This document shows positions 51,701 through 60,988 of a stretch of 64,000 bases of DNA, piece by piece (the first letter of the stretch is position 1; every line of letters starts with the position of its first letter). Both the position numbers and the translations under genes were made by a program. This stretch comes from Parafannyhessea umbonata (lineage in GTDB: Bacteria; Actinomycetota; Coriobacteriia; Coriobacteriales; Atopobiaceae): contig NZ_LT629759.1 of the NCBI RefSeq assembly GCF_900105025.1, forward strand, positions 310,001 through 374,000, in the 5' to 3' direction. The notes beneath the pieces were generated by a model. That model was not told where the DNA came from. It saw only the letters and a program-made list of their open reading frames with translations, and did not search any database.

Positions 51701-54172
51701 ATGCGTGTCTCTTATGAGTGGCTCAAGACCATGGTGGACGTGCCCGAGGACCCCCAGGACCTCGTGAGGGAGTTCGTCCGCACCGGCACGGAGGTCGAGG
51801 CGGTCGAGCGCGTAGGCGCGGACATCACCCGCGTCGTGACGTCCCAGGTGCTCGAGAAGGTGCCCCATCCGGACTCCGACCACATGTACGTCTGCAAGAT
51901 GGACGTGGGCAAGTACAACGTGGACGAGAAGGGCGAGCCCTGCCCGCTGCAGGTGGTGTGCGGCGCCCAGAACTTCGAGGTGGGTGACAAGACCGTCACC
52001 GCACTCGTGGGCGCAACCCTGCCCGGCGACGTCAAGATCAAGAAGGGCAAGCTCCGCGGCGTCGACTCGTTCGGCATGAACTGCTCCAGCCGCGAGCTCG
52101 GGCTCGACGCGGACCACTCCGGCATCATGATCCTGCCGAAGGACGCGCCCGTGGGCGTCGACTTCGTGGAGTGGAAGGGCATGAGCGACACGGTGATCGA
52201 CTGCGAGATCACGCCGAACCGCCCGGACTGCCTGTCCATGTGCGGCATGGCGACCGAGGTCTCGGCAATGCTCGACGAGGACACCCACATCGAGCTCCCC
52301 GCCATCAAGAACGAGTCCGCAGAGTTCGGCCGCACGGCCGACATGGTCGACGTCACGATTGACGACGCGGAGCTGTGCGGCCGCTACACCGCGCGCGTCG
52401 TGCGCAACGTGAAGATAGGCCCCAGCCCCGAGTGGCTCGCAAAGTGCGTCATCGCCGCAGGCGCACGCCCCATCAACAACGTGGTCGACGTCACCAACTA
52501 CGTCATGTTCCTCACGGGCCAGCCGCTGCATGCGTTCGACCTGGGCAAGGTTTCGGCACGCGACGGCAAGCGACACATCGTCGTGCGCGCGGCGCACGAG
52601 GGCGAGAAGCTCGTGACCCTCGACGGCCAGGAGCGCACGCTCACGCCGGACATGGCCGTCATCACGGACGATGGCAACGCGCCCGTGGCGCTCGCCGGCG
52701 TCATGGGCGGCCTGAACTCAGACATCGACGACGGCACCGTGGACGTCCTTCTCGAGAGCGCCGTGTTCGACAAGGGCCACGTCAGCCGCACGAGCCGCAA
52801 CCTCGACCTCATGAGCGAGGCGTCCATCCGCTACGAGCGCCAGGTCGACGGCGCGCGCTGCGCCCTGGTGAGCGACGTCGCGGCCGCGCTGTTCGAGCAG
52901 TGCTGCGGCGCGGACGTGTGCGAGGGCATGGTCGACGCGTACCCCGCGCCGGTCGACGCGCCGCAGATGGACCTTCGTCCCGACCGCGTCCGCGCGCTCA
53001 CGGGCGCTCCCATCGAGACCGAGTTCATGGCGCGTCGCCTGGAGCGCCTGGGCTGCACCGTCGCGCGCGGCGCGGACGAGCACGCTCCCATGCACGTGAT
53101 CGCGCCCACGAACCGTCCGGACCTCACGCGCGAGATCGACCTCGTCGAGGAGGTGCTGCGCCTCTGGGGCGAGGGCGACGTCGAGCCCACGCTCCCCGCT
53201 GCCAAAAACCATGCCGGCGGCCTCACCGTCGAGCAGCAGCGCGTGCGCAAGATCGGTCAGGTCCTGCGCGCGAGCGGCCTCAGCGAGACGTCCACGTACA
53301 ACTTCGCCGACCCCAGGGACCTCGAGCGCCTCGGCATGAGCGAGGAGGGCCGTGGCGTCCCCGTGAAGATCATGCGCCCGCTCGTGGCCGACCAGTCCCA
53401 GATGCGCCGCGACATGATCCCGGGACTCCTCCGCTCCGTGGCCTACAACCTCGACCATGGCGTGCAGAACGTCCACCTCTACGAGGTCGGCCGCGTCTTC
53501 TTCGGCCACGAGCACAAGAGCCAGCCCGACGAGCCCAGCTACGTCGCCGGCGTCATGTGCGGCGCGTGGAACGACGACCAGTGGAACAGGAAGTATGGCA
53601 AGCTCGACTTCTTCGACGCCAAGGGCGTGGTCGAGAACCTGCTTGACGCCCTGCGCATCACGAAGGTCCGCTTCAAGGCCGCGGACCCCAAGCAGTACGG
53701 CTGGCTCCAGCCCGGCCGTGCGGCCGAGGTCCTCGCCCAGGGCGAGCTGCTCGGCTGGGTCGGCAACATCCACCCGTCGAGCCTTAAGAACTTCGACCTG
53801 GACGTCCCCGTCGTCGCGTTCGAGCTCTCCGTCAAGGCGCTGCTGCGCCTTGCCCAGCGCGAGCTCCCGTACAAGGAGGTCCCGACGCTGCCCGGCGTCT
53901 CCATCGACCTCGCGCTCGTCGTGGACGAGGACATGACGTGCGAGCAGGTTGTCCAGCGCATCCAGAGCGCGGGCGGCAAGCTCCTTTCGGACGTACGCCT
54001 CTTCGACGTGTACCGCGACAAGGTCCGCGTGGGCGAGGGCAAGAAGTCCATGGCCTTCTCGCTCACCTACCGCGCGGCCGACCACACCCTCACCTCCGAG
54101 GAGGTCGAGAAGGCCCACAACAAGCTCGTGACGAAGGTCATGAAGTCCACCGGAGGCGAGGTCCGCAGCTAG
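51701..54172 (+). CDS. pheT: Phenylalanyl-tRNA synthetase beta subunit
   Basis: An 823-residue subunit that binds tRNA-Phe and edits mischarged Tyr. Domain order: N-terminal tRNA-binding OB fold (about 40-150), B3/B4 editing domain (about 210-400; GRYTARVVRNVKIGPSPEWL), B5 (about 400-480), the catalytic-like domain (about 490-700), and the anticodon-binding FDX-ACB domain at the end (LPYKEVPTLPGVSIDLALVV; RLFDVYRDKVRVGEGKKSMAFSLTYR). It starts at the ATG after an AAAGAAAGG site; the extra in-frame codons before it have no site. GEK codons here include one copy of the recurring 9-mer. Confidence 0.97.
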   Translation: MRVSYEWLKTMVDVPEDPQDLVREFVRTGTEVEAVERVGADITRVVTSQVLEKVPHPDSDHMYVCKMDVGKYNVDEKGEPCPLQVVCGAQNFEVGDKTVTALVGATLPGDVKIKKGKLRGVDSFGMNCSSRELGLDADHSGIMILPKDAPVGVDFVEWKGMSDTVIDCEITPNRPDCLSMCGMATEVSAMLDEDTHIELPAIKNESAEFGRTADMVDVTIDDAELCGRYTARVVRNVKIGPSPEWLAKCVIAAGARPINNVVDVTNYVMFLTGQPLHAFDLGKVSARDGKRHIVVRAAHEGEKLVTLDGQERTLTPDMAVITDDGNAPVALAGVMGGLNSDIDDGTVDVLLESAVFDKGHVSRTSRNLDLMSEASIRYERQVDGARCALVSDVAAALFEQCCGADVCEGMVDAYPAPVDAPQMDLRPDRVRALTGAPIETEFMARRLERLGCTVARGADEHAPMHVIAPTNRPDLTREIDLVEEVLRLWGEGDVEPTLPAAKNHAGGLTVEQQRVRKIGQVLRASGLSETSTYNFADPRDLERLGMSEEGRGVPVKIMRPLVADQSQMRRDMIPGLLRSVAYNLDHGVQNVHLYEVGRVFFGHEHKSQPDEPSYVAGVMCGAWNDDQWNRKYGKLDFFDAKGVVENLLDALRITKVRFKAADPKQYGWLQPGRAAEVLAQGELLGWVGNIHPSSLKNFDLDVPVVAFELSVKALLRLAQRELPYKEVPTLPGVSIDLALVVDEDMTCEQVVQRIQSAGGKLLSDVRLFDVYRDKVRVGEGKKSMAFSLTYRAADHTLTSEEVEKAHNKLVTKVMKSTGGEVRS

Positions 54173-54300
54173 CGGCGCGCAATTCGCCCCACGCTCCGCC
54201 CCATTTGCGGCGTACGGCTTCCGTCCCGTCGTACGGGTGCCGTGCGCCGTCGCCGGGCGAGAAGGGCGCGTCCCCCGGTCGTGCCACGGCCATGGGCCAA

Positions 54301-54332
54301 AGGCCCCTCCCGGGCAGTGTCTCGGAGGGGCT
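54301..54332 (+). terminator. Hairpin after pheT
   Basis: GGCCCCTCC pairs with GGAGGGGCT (54301-54332) across an 11-base loop. There is no U-run, so the strength is uncertain. The surrounding 250 bases (54173-54425) contain no gene, but do contain one copy of the GGGCGAGAA motif at 54255-54263. Confidence 0.5.
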
Positions 54333-54412
54333 GCCTGCCGGCGTTGGGTGCGAACTTGGTGTCTTTGGCTGCCGATGCGCCATGCTTCGTGCACGCCTTC
54401 GGCGTTTACGCA

Positions 54413-54418
54413 TAGAAT
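54413..54418 (+). promoter_or_regulatory. -10 element suggesting a leaderless message
   Basis: TAGAAT is only seven bases ahead of the ATG at 54426, so transcription would start at or next to the start codon. No ribosome site precedes the ATG. Confidence 0.4.
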
Positions 54419-54425
54419 GGACCCT

Positions 54426-55139
54426 ATGCCAAGCTGGAACATACATATCGCCCACGTGCAGCGCCTGCTCCACGAGCAGGACGCGCGGGCACTGGGCATT
54501 CGCGACGCGAACGCGTTCCTGTTCGGCAACCTCGTGCCGGACATCTACGTGGGCTACCTGGTGCAGCCCATCTCACGCAAGGTGCCGTACCGGGTGACGC
54601 ACTTCGCGGATCCGGCCTTCGTTCCGCAGCCGGCGTACTGGGACTTCTGGACGCGCTACGCGCGCGCCTCCGCGGACGAGCGCGGCCGCGTGTCCGACGT
54701 GGTGCTCGGCGCGTGGATGCACCTTCTGGCGGACAACGTGTACAACGCCGCTAACAACCGCTACATAGCAGAGCGCGGCATAGAGCCGGGGGAGGAGACC
54801 CGCAAGCGCAAGCAGGCGGACTTCGACCTGTTTGGCCGTACGCTCGAGCTTGACATAGCACCGCAGGTCAGCAGATCCGTCCTGCAGCAGGCGGCCGCGT
54901 TTCCGCAGTATCCCATAGCAGAGGCGGACGCGATTCGCGCCATAGCCGTCGCGGACGACGTGGTGGAGCAAAACAGCGAGCATCACATCGCGGACACGCC
55001 GCGCTATTGCATGCTCGACGCGTCGTTCTTCTCGCAAACGTACGAAAATGTCTATCATCTAATGGTCAGGAATCTGAGGGCCTACGCCGAACGTGGCGCA
55101 CTGGAGTGCGGCGAGATCGGCAGCGACGGCAACGCGTAG
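54426..55139 (+). CDS. Zinc-dependent phospholipase C-like protein
   Basis: A 237-residue protein that fits the zinc-dependent phospholipase C/S1-P1-like helical fold: N-terminal NIHIAHVQRLL, FGNLVPDIYVG, VTHFADP and AWMHLLADNVYN carry the His and Asp residues expected as zinc ligands, as does the late SEHHIAD. It lacks a signal peptide, unlike secreted toxins, so an intracellular phosphatase-type role is likely. The message may be leaderless. Confidence 0.7.
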   Translation: MPSWNIHIAHVQRLLHEQDARALGIRDANAFLFGNLVPDIYVGYLVQPISRKVPYRVTHFADPAFVPQPAYWDFWTRYARASADERGRVSDVVLGAWMHLLADNVYNAANNRYIAERGIEPGEETRKRKQADFDLFGRTLELDIAPQVSRSVLQQAAAFPQYPIAEADAIRAIAVADDVVEQNSEHHIADTPRYCMLDASFFSQTYENVYHLMVRNLRAYAERGALECGEIGSDGNA

Positions 55140-55202
55140 GGCGGTCGCAGGCGCACGAGGCTAAATGCGGCGATCCACTGGCTGCCGCGGAAGGGTTGAT
55201 GC

Positions 55203-55940
55203 ATGCCCAAGTTCGACAAGTCTGATGGCGAGCTGCTGTACGTCCAGGTCTCGGACTACGTGCGCGAGAAGATCTACTCAAAGGACTGGGGGGTGGACGA
55301 GCCCATCCCGTCCGAGCACGAGCTGATGGATATGCTCCACCTGTCCCGCGGCACGGTCCAGAAGGGCATCCGCCAGCTTGTGGACGAGGGGCTGCTCGTG
55401 CAGCAGCGCGGCCGCGGCACCTTCGTGGTGCAGCCCGTCATGGCGCGGCCGAGCTCCAACCGCCTGCTCTCGTTTGGCGAGTCCATGAGCGCGCAGGGCA
55501 TAAAGTACCTGACGAGGGTCGTGAAGTCCGAGGTGAGGCAGGCAGGCCCCCTCTGCGCGGAGAACCTGCAGATAGACGTGGGCGATGACTACCTGTACCT
55601 GTGCCGCGTGCGCTACGTGAGCCACCGCGCCGTGATGTTCATCGAGAGCCACCTGAACCTGAGCGTGTGCCCTGGGATCGAGGACGCGAACTTCGAGCAC
55701 GAGGCGCTGTTCGCGGCCGTGGAGCGAACGAGCGGGCACGAGATCGGCCGTTCCGAGATGGTCTACACCGCCCGCACGGCGGGCAAGGTGAGGGGAGGCT
55801 ACCTGGAATGTGACGAGCATGCGCCGGTGCTGGAGCTTGACCAGCTGGTCAGGCTCGACAACGGCGTGCCGTTCGAGTGGGGCAGCGTCTGGTTGCCCGC
55901 AAACAGGTGCGTCATCAGCAACGAGACACACCGCGCCTAG
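55203..55940 (+). CDS. GntR-family regulator (HutC/UTRA type)
   Basis: A 245-residue regulator: winged HTH about residues 10-80 (SEHELMDMLHLSRGTVQKGIRQLVDEGLLVQQRGRGTFVV) and a UTRA ligand domain (about 95-240). It lies just upstream of the GH13 glycosidase gene and the TreR-like architecture makes it a likely local regulator of that glycosidase (inference). GGAAGGG is ten bases before the ATG. Confidence 0.88.
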   Translation: MPKFDKSDGELLYVQVSDYVREKIYSKDWGVDEPIPSEHELMDMLHLSRGTVQKGIRQLVDEGLLVQQRGRGTFVVQPVMARPSSNRLLSFGESMSAQGIKYLTRVVKSEVRQAGPLCAENLQIDVGDDYLYLCRVRYVSHRAVMFIESHLNLSVCPGIEDANFEHEALFAAVERTSGHEIGRSEMVYTARTAGKVRGGYLECDEHAPVLELDQLVRLDNGVPFEWGSVWLPANRCVISNETHRA

Positions 55941-56003
55941 CGCGGACGCCTGCCAAGGGCGGCGGGCCGGGCGAAACACACGTCCCGCAATGGGGGAGGC
56001 TGT

Positions 56004-57374
56004 ATGAGCTGGTACGAGGAATCGGTTGTCTATCAGGTCTATCCGCTGGGGCTCACGGGTGCGCCCTACCAGAATGACAGGACGAGCGAGCCCGTGCACA
56101 GGCTGCGCAAGCTCGTGGACGACGGCTGGGTGGAGCACATGCACAGGCTCGGCGCAACGTGCCTGCTGCTGAACCCCGTGTTCGAGAGCGAGGCGCACGG
56201 CTACGACACCATCGACTACACGCAGGTGGACCGTCGCCTTGGCACAAACGACGACCTGCGCTACGTGGTGTACGCGTGCCACGAGGCGGGCATCAAGGTG
56301 CTTTTGGACGGCGTCTTCAACCACGTGGGCCGCAGCTTCTGGGCGTTCGAGGACGTCCGCAAGAACCACCAGGCAAGCCCGTACGCCGGCTGGTTCAACA
56401 TCGACTGGGGTTCCAACGACGAGTGGGACGACGGCTTCAACTACGAGTGCTGGGAGGGCGTCCGGCACCTCGTGAAGCTCAACCACAACAACTTCGAGCT
56501 GAACGACTACCTCGCGAAGGTCATCCGCGACTGGGAGACGGAGTTCGATGTCGACGGGCTGCGCCTTGACGTCGCATACTGCCTGGACCGGGGCTTCCTC
56601 GGCTACCTGCGCCGCATCGCGAACGAGCTTTCGCAGAAGCGTTCTTCTCGCCTGGGCGAGAAGGGCGGGAAGTTCCTGCTTTTGGGCGAGACCATGTTCG
56701 GCGACTACAACCAGTGGATGGGCGACGACCTCTGCGACTCCGTCACGAACTACGAGGCGTACAAGGGCTTGTGGTCGTCCGCGAACTCTGCAAACATGCA
56801 CGAGATCGCGTACTCGCTCGAGCGTCAGAGCGGCTCGCACCCGTGGGACCTGTATACCGGCCGGCACCTGCTCAACTTCCTCGACAACCACGACGTGCCG
56901 CGCATCGCGACGAAGCTGGACGACAAGCGTCAGCTGCGGCCGCTGTATGGTCTGCTCTTTGGCATGGCGGGCGTCCCGAACGTGTACTACGGAAGCGAGT
57001 GGGGGATCGAGGGCGAGCAGCTCCCGGGCGATCACGAGCTCAGGCCTGCGCTCGATGCGCCGGGGTGGAACGACCTAACGGATTGGGTCTCTGCCCTCGC
57101 AGAGTGCCGCAAGCCCGGTCACCCCGGCGCGGAGGCGCTGGCGTGGGGCGACTATTCGCAGGTTGCGGTACAGCCCAAACAGCTGCTGTTCCAGCGCCAG
57201 AGCGAGCACGAGCGTCTGTTCGTGGCCATAAACATCGCGGCGGAGCCCTACACGTTCCACTTCGACGCTGGCTGTGGCAGGGCGCAGGACGTGATAGACG
57301 GCTCGGACCACGACTTTGGCGGTGGCAGCGAGGTCGAGCCCTTCTCGGCGCATTTCTGGCTCTGCGAGAGGTAA
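56004..57374 (+). CDS. GH13 alpha-glycosidase (maltodextrin glucosidase/neopullulanase-like)
   Basis: A 456-residue alpha-amylase-family enzyme with the four GH13 motifs: DGVFNH (His107), GLRLDVA (nucleophile Asp189), GETM (acid/base Glu229) and FLDNHD (Asp297). The length and the single-domain plan with short start fit intracellular cyclomaltodextrinase or maltogenic-type enzymes that cleave maltodextrins. No signal peptide. GGGGGAGG precedes the ATG. It could feed glucose to the ROK glucokinase. The bases for residues 216-221 include an 18-base near-palindrome of the recurring 9-mer. Confidence 0.9.
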   Translation: MSWYEESVVYQVYPLGLTGAPYQNDRTSEPVHRLRKLVDDGWVEHMHRLGATCLLLNPVFESEAHGYDTIDYTQVDRRLGTNDDLRYVVYACHEAGIKVLLDGVFNHVGRSFWAFEDVRKNHQASPYAGWFNIDWGSNDEWDDGFNYECWEGVRHLVKLNHNNFELNDYLAKVIRDWETEFDVDGLRLDVAYCLDRGFLGYLRRIANELSQKRSSRLGEKGGKFLLLGETMFGDYNQWMGDDLCDSVTNYEAYKGLWSSANSANMHEIAYSLERQSGSHPWDLYTGRHLLNFLDNHDVPRIATKLDDKRQLRPLYGLLFGMAGVPNVYYGSEWGIEGEQLPGDHELRPALDAPGWNDLTDWVSALAECRKPGHPGAEALAWGDYSQVAVQPKQLLFQRQSEHERLFVAINIAAEPYTFHFDAGCGRAQDVIDGSDHDFGGGSEVEPFSAHFWLCER

Positions 57375-57491
57375 CGGGCGGCCTTGTGCCCAGATCGATC
57401 AAACGCCATCGGGGCGCCCGGCTCACAACTGCCCGGCGCCCCGATTTCGTCCCCGATTTCGTTGTAGATGCTTTCCCGCTAGGCTTTCCCG

Positions 57492-57860
57492 CTAGCCCAG
57501 GAGCCGCTGCTCCCACTCCGCTTCGCGAAAGCCTACGAGCACGAGGTCTGCCCCCACCAGAAGTGGGCGTTTCACGAGCATGCCGTCCGTGGAAAGCAGC
57601 TGGTAGCACTCCTCGTCGGACATGCCTGGCAGCCTGTCCTTCAGTCCCATCTGACGGTAGAGCATGCCGGACGTGTTGAACAGCCTCCTGATGGGAAGCC
57701 CGCTGCGCGCGTGCCAGGTGGCAAGCTCCTCGGACGTGGGGTTCTGTAGCGTGATGTCGCGGTACTCGTAGGGTATGCCGTGCTCGTCCAGCCACTTGAT
57801 GGCCTTCTTGCACGTCGAGCACTTGGGATAGCACAGTGCCGTGATCATGCCTGCGGACAT
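57492..57860 (-). CDS. ArsC/Spx-family thioredoxin-like protein
   Basis: A 122-residue protein of the ArsC/Spx/YffB fold with the N-terminal redox motif CSTCKKAI (Cys14 and Cys17, CxxC). Spx has CxxC and binds RNA polymerase; arsenate reductase ArsC normally has a single N-terminal Cys. The CxxC and the small size fit Spx or YffB-like proteins. ATG 57860 has GGAGGAG. A -10-like TAGAAT lies at 57923-57928 on its strand. The gene is next to a GH13 gene on the opposite strand, converging. Confidence 0.75.
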   Translation of the reverse strand: MSAGMITALCYPKCSTCKKAIKWLDEHGIPYEYRDITLQNPTSEELATWHARSGLPIRRLFNTSGMLYRQMGLKDRLPGMSDEECYQLLSTDGMLVKRPLLVGADLVLVGFREAEWEQRLLG

Positions 57861-57946
57861 GGCTCCTCCTGTCTGCCGTAGCCTTTCGCGCCGCCCGTGG
57901 GCGGCCATGCCATGTGGCATTCATTCTATCTATAATCCGTCGCATG

Positions 57947-57978
57947 AAAAAAGGGCCGCCCCTTGAGGGACGGCCCCG
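57947..57978 (-). terminator. Intrinsic terminator of the pyk transcript
   Basis: On the minus strand GGGGCCGTCC and GGGCGGCCC pair across a short loop and are followed by TTTTTT. It lies about 30 bases after the pyruvate kinase stop. Confidence 0.85.
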
Positions 57979-58008
57979 AAGCATGTCCTTGCCTTAGCCG
58001 ACGGGCTC

Positions 58009-59460
58009 TTACTGAATCTGGGAGACCATCGCCATGTTGGTGGACGTGATGTAGTCGCCCTGAGAGGGTGACGTCTGCGGGTCACCGGCGGTGACGACCA
58101 CCAGGTCGCCGGTATCGACGACGCCGTTCTCCTTCGCGACGGTCAGCGCGTTGTAGCACGTCGCGGACAGAGAGCCCTGCTCGGTGGTCTTGTACGCGTC
58201 GACGCCCCACTGGAAGCACGTCTTGCGGATGGCGTGGTTCGAGGGCGACATCGCGACGATGGGGATGCGGGGACGGAAGTTGGAGATCAGGCGAGAAGTG
58301 CGGCCACTGTGGGTCGGGCAGATGATGCACTTCGCGTTCACGCGCTCCGCGACCTCCGCGGCCGCGAGACCGATGGCGGAGTTGACGTTGCGCATGCCGC
58401 CACGGTCGTGGTACTCGCGACGCTCGGGGAGGTACTTCTCGGTCTCCCTGCAGATGGAGGCCATCATCTTGACGGCCTCGACGGGATACTTGCCCGCCGC
58501 GGTCTCACCGGAGAGCATGACGCAGTCGGTGCCGTCGTAGATGGCGTTCGCGACGTCGTTTACCTCGGCGCGGGTCGGGCGCGGGTTGCGGATCATGGAG
58601 TCGAGCATCTGGGTGGCCGTGATGACCGGCTTGTAGCTCTGGGCGCACTTCTTGATGATGATCTTCTGGATGTGCGGGACCTCCTGCGCGGGAATCTCGA
58701 CGCCCAGGTCACCACGGGCAACCATGCAGCCGTCGGAGGCGGCAAGAATCTCGTCGAAGTTCTTCACGCCCAGGGCGCTCTCGATCTTGGGGAAGATGTA
58801 CACGTTGCGAAGGCCATTGTCCGCGCAGAGCTTGCGGATCTCGTCGACCGCCTGGGCGTTGCGGATGAAGGACGCGGCGATGGCGTCGATTCCAAGCTCG
58901 CAGCCAAACATGATGTCAGCGATGTCCTGCTCGGTGACGGACGGCAGGCCAATCTCGACGTTCGGGACGTTGACGCCCTTCTTCTCGCCGATCTCGCCAC
59001 CGTTCGTGACGACGCAGTGCATGTCGTTGCCCTCGACGTGGTCGACCTCGAGGCCCACGAGGCCGTCGTCGATCAGGATGATCGATCCCTTCTCGACCTC
59101 CTTGGGGAGGTTGAGGTAGTCAAGGGAGATGTGTCCGGCGTTGCCGTGCCAGTCCTCGGTGGTGGGCTGAGCGGTGACGACAATCTTGTCGCCGGTGTTG
59201 ACGGTGACCTTCTGGCCACCCTCGAGAAGACCCGTGCGAACCTCGGGGCCCTTCGTGTCTAGCATGATCGCGACGGGAATGCCAAGCTCCTCGGAGATGC
59301 TGCGGACACGCTCGATGTTCTGGCGGTGGTACGCGTGGGATCCGTGGCTAAAGTTGAAGCGGGCCACGTTCATGCCGTTCTTGATGAGCTCGCGCAGAAC
59401 CTCATCGCTCTCGGTCGCGGGTCCCATCGTGCAGACGATCTTGGTCCTCTTGGTAGACAT
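58009..59460 (-). CDS. pyk: Pyruvate kinase
   Basis: Turns phosphoenolpyruvate and ADP into pyruvate and ATP. The 483-residue length is normal. The barrel starts TKIVCTMGPATESDEVL, with NFSHGSHAYH near residue 36; the catalytic MVARGDLGVEIP (about residues 240-251), TQMLDSM and SGETAAGKYP are intact. The C-terminal effector domain is present, and the extra 1-70 extension of the Gram-positive type is absent. The start at 59460 has AAAGGA; the ATG 18 bases upstream is too far from a site. A candidate cre and a hairpin lie directly upstream. Confidence 0.97.
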   Translation of the reverse strand: MSTKRTKIVCTMGPATESDEVLRELIKNGMNVARFNFSHGSHAYHRQNIERVRSISEELGIPVAIMLDTKGPEVRTGLLEGGQKVTVNTGDKIVVTAQPTTEDWHGNAGHISLDYLNLPKEVEKGSIILIDDGLVGLEVDHVEGNDMHCVVTNGGEIGEKKGVNVPNVEIGLPSVTEQDIADIMFGCELGIDAIAASFIRNAQAVDEIRKLCADNGLRNVYIFPKIESALGVKNFDEILAASDGCMVARGDLGVEIPAQEVPHIQKIIIKKCAQSYKPVITATQMLDSMIRNPRPTRAEVNDVANAIYDGTDCVMLSGETAAGKYPVEAVKMMASICRETEKYLPERREYHDRGGMRNVNSAIGLAAAEVAERVNAKCIICPTHSGRTSRLISNFRPRIPIVAMSPSNHAIRKTCFQWGVDAYKTTEQGSLSATCYNALTVAKENGVVDTGDLVVVTAGDPQTSPSQGDYITSTNMAMVSQIQ

Positions 59461-59480
59461 GCTGTTCCTTTCTGCCATAG

Positions 59481-59545
59481 AAAAAGGCGAGCCACAGTGT
59501 GCGGCTCGCCTGGAAACGCTTTCAAACCGCTTGCGCCCTATTGTA
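59481..59545 (-). promoter_or_regulatory. pyk leader: -10, cre-like site and terminator hairpin
   Basis: Reading the minus strand: TACAAT (59540-59545) is a candidate -10; TGAAAGCGTTTCCA (59511-59524) matches the cre consensus; then GGCGAGCC and GGCTCGCC (59486-59510) form a stem followed by TTTTT (59481-59485). The hairpin ends only 20 bases before the pyk start codon. It may terminate the upstream ldh transcript, attenuate pyk, or both. Confidence 0.6.
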
Positions 59546-59611
59546 AACCGCTGACGGCAGACTTAGTTGGCGATGTTCAAGGAAATGGTAATGACCGCGA
59601 TTCCTAGTCAT

Positions 59612-60616
59612 CTAGCAGACGACGCTGCGCTCGCTGAACTCCTCGCCCTTCGCGTAGCGCTCTGCGTTGTCCAGCGTGACCTGGGCAATCTGCTGCAGCG
59701 CCTCGTAGGTGAAGAACGCCTGGTGCGAGGTGAGGACGACGTTGGGGAAGGAGCAGAGGCGGGCGGTGATGGAGTGGCCGAGGATTTGGTCCTCGCGGTT
59801 CTGGTACACGTTCGCGTTCTCGCCCTCGTACACGTCGAGGCCGGCAGCGCCGATCTTGCCAGAGCGGATGCCGCGGATGAGCGCCTCAATGTCGACGAGA
59901 CCGCCGCGTGCGGTGTTGATGAGGATGACGCCGTCCTTCATCTTGGCGATGGTGTCGTCGTTCACGAGGTGATAGCTCTCCTCGTTCAGGAAGGCGTGAA
60001 GGCTGATGAGGTCGGCCTGCTCGTAGATGGTGTCGTAGTCGACGTACTTGTCAATCACGCCGTCGTCAACGAGCTTCTGGTTGGGATAGAGGTCCGCGCC
60101 CAGGACGGTCATGCCGAAGCCCTTGCAGATGCGGGCGAGCGCGGCGCCGATGCGGCCGGTGCCAATGATGCCGGCGGTCTTGCCGTGCAGCGTGTGGCCG
60201 ACGAGGCCGTCGAGCGAGAAGTCGTTCTCGCGGACGCGGATGTACGCCTTGTGGATGTGGCGGTCGGCGCAGAGGGCGAGGGCGATGGCGTGCTCGGCGA
60301 TGGCCTCGGGGGAGTAGGCGGGGACGCGGGTGACCTTCATGCCGATGGACTTCGCGAAGTCGACGTTTACGGCGTCAAATCCGGCGCAGCGCATGAGGAC
60401 GAGGCCGACACCGAGGCCGCGGAGAATCTCTAGGGTCATTGCGGAGACATCGGCGTTAACGAAGGCGCAGACGGCGTCATAGCCCTTGGCGAGTGCGGCG
60501 GTCGTGGGCGTGAGGTTCACCTCGGTGAAGTCGACCTGAACGTCAGGATAGTTGGGGAGTTCCGCCGAGAAAGACTTCTTATCGTAGCCACGCGTGCCAA
60601 AGAAAAGAACCTTCAT
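59612..60616 (-). CDS. D-lactate dehydrogenase (D-2-hydroxyacid dehydrogenase family)
   Basis: Reduces pyruvate to D-lactate with NADH, 334 residues. The NAD-binding GTGRIGAALARICKGFGM (about residue 152) follows GLVGHTLHGKTAGIIG; catalytic residues are Arg in NTARGGLVD (about 235), Glu in DVYEGE (about 264) and His in TSHQAFFT (about 296). D-lactate dehydrogenases of lactobacilli and clostridia have the same plan, and the first part RMKVLFF-type start agrees. A TATAAT (60697-60702) lies about 80 bases before the start with GAAAGG at the ATG. Glycolytic pyruvate from pyk may be used here. Confidence 0.9.
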   Translation of the reverse strand: MKVLFFGTRGYDKKSFSAELPNYPDVQVDFTEVNLTPTTAALAKGYDAVCAFVNADVSAMTLEILRGLGVGLVLMRCAGFDAVNVDFAKSIGMKVTRVPAYSPEAIAEHAIALALCADRHIHKAYIRVRENDFSLDGLVGHTLHGKTAGIIGTGRIGAALARICKGFGMTVLGADLYPNQKLVDDGVIDKYVDYDTIYEQADLISLHAFLNEESYHLVNDDTIAKMKDGVILINTARGGLVDIEALIRGIRSGKIGAAGLDVYEGENANVYQNREDQILGHSITARLCSFPNVVLTSHQAFFTYEALQQIAQVTLDNAERYAKGEEFSERSVVC

Positions 60617-60988
60617 GCCTGATCCTTTCGTCGTGGCGGCGCAATGCCGCCTTGCCTAGGCTGTGCTTGCCAGCCGCTAGCCTATCGATACACCAAATTA
60701 TAGCGACGACACGACCCGTTGGCGCTTGCCAGGGCAAGTATGTGGTGGTCAGCGCCGATTTGTCTACGTTCGTGCGGTCAACCGTCGTATGGACCAGTCC
60801 ATGGCGCGGGGGGCCAGCCCCTCTTCGGAAAGCCCGTCGCACACGGCCAAAACCGTTCTCCAAACGACACTGCGGCCGTGCTAGCCGGGGCGCCATCTGT
60901 GCCTTCTGGAGAATCCTCCTAAGGTAGTTGACGAAGACACGGGTACCATAACGAGAGCAACGATTGTCACTCTTGAGAGGACGTGCAA
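60617..60988. promoter_or_regulatory. Intergenic region with ldh promoter
   Basis: On the minus strand a perfect TATAAT (60697-60702) precedes ldh, with GGCGGC-GCAAT-GCCGCC as a small leader hairpin near 60634-60650. A palindrome CTTGCC-AG-GGCAAG (60725-60738) lies upstream and could be an operator. The rest (60740-60988) shows nothing I can support; a TTGACG near 60930 may belong to the promoter of the next gene. Confidence 0.45.

Noticed and set aside
50468-52597. 709-codon open frame on the minus strand
   Set aside because: Antisense to pheS and pheT; the translation is rich in His, Arg and Val, typical for the reverse reading of GC-rich genes.
60740-60980. Possible small RNA or gene in the 250 bases ahead of the Cys-motif gene
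   Set aside because: Frames here lack ribosome sites and family patterns, and no stable conserved structure was recognised.
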